A stretch of 64,000 bases of DNA from contig ML664664.1 in NCBI GenBank assembly GCA_007570785.1, forward strand, positions 724,350 through 788,349. The letters are read 5' to 3'. The position numbers and the translations under genes are program-made. Of the stretch, positions 63,961 through 64,000 are shown in pieces (position 1 is the first letter of the stretch; every line of letters begins with the position of its first letter). The notes beneath the pieces were generated by a model. The model did no database searches. It was not told where the DNA came from and saw only the letters and a program-made list of their open reading frames with translations. Source of the DNA: Antilocapra americana. Lineage: Eukaryota > Chordata > Mammalia > Artiodactyla > Antilocapridae.

Positions 63961-64000
63961 AAAAAAAAAACAACTAGAGAAGTAGGTGGCTAATCTTGTA

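Overview
This is a ruminant, most likely bovid, nuclear DNA window with no convincing host gene. The organism call rests on repeats recognisable by eye: four long BovB (RTE-type) LINE copies and a stub, about twenty Bov-tA/Bov-A2 SINEs (tRNA-like head, YADD-less body, 3' end shared with BovB), cetartiodactyl CHR-type SINEs, and L1 3' ends of the cattle/sheep type. The pan-mammalian background is MIR, L2, MER5A, Tigger1, MaLR and MLT2 LTRs and old L1M. Cattle, sheep, goat and other bovids cannot be told apart here. Two runs of exactly 100 N mark scaffold gaps. All long open frames are fragments of L1 ORF2 or the BovB ORF, or antisense shadows of repeats.

Layout. 1-2 kb: an antisense L1 ORF2 piece, an L1 3' end and a MER5A half. 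2-5.7 kb: mostly single-copy DNA with a homeodomain-site-rich block (2.8-3.4 kb) that looks like a conserved non-coding element, then a MaLR LTR. 5.76-8.61 kb: BovB on the minus strand, split by a Bov-tA. 10.36-12.19 kb: L1 with clear target-site duplications (TSDs). 13.4-13.9 kb: three degenerate units of about 230 bp. 15-19 kb: a fossil L1M 5' region cut by a CHR SINE, a Bov-tA, a short L1 3' end and a Bov-tA/(CA)n tail. 20-24.4 kb: LTR end, MIR, a MaLR split by a SINE, and a Bov-A2. 25-26.9 kb: L1M and an antisense MaLR split by a SINE. 29.1-31.0 kb: BovB on the plus strand. 31.8-32.1 kb: an internally deleted Tigger1. 34-38.5 kb: two L1s, the second containing another L1 3' end and a SINE. 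40.8-42.3 kb: MER5A, poly-C, gap, and a 5'-inverted L1. 43.0-45.3 kb: BovB interrupted by a copy of its own 3' flank. 46 kb: MLT2 LTR. 49.2-49.7 kb: minus-strand ERV LTR. 50-52.8 kb: L1M containing an L1 containing a Bov-tA. 52.8-55.7 kb: a run of minus-strand SINEs. 56.4-58.4 kb: the best preserved BovB. 59-64 kb: CHR SINE, L1M, gap, L2 and a rearranged L1 region.

No genes work together here in the usual sense. The window is a layered record of retrotransposition. LINE enzymes (L1 for A-tailed copies, BovB for SINEs sharing its 3' end) made insertions in a readable order, with many TSDs still visible. The most unusual observations are the 73-bp flank copy inside the third BovB (44.3 kb), the seamless 5'-inverted L1 (41-42.3 kb), the three-deep nest with two sets of TSDs (50-52.8 kb), and the candidate conserved element at 2.8-3.4 kb.
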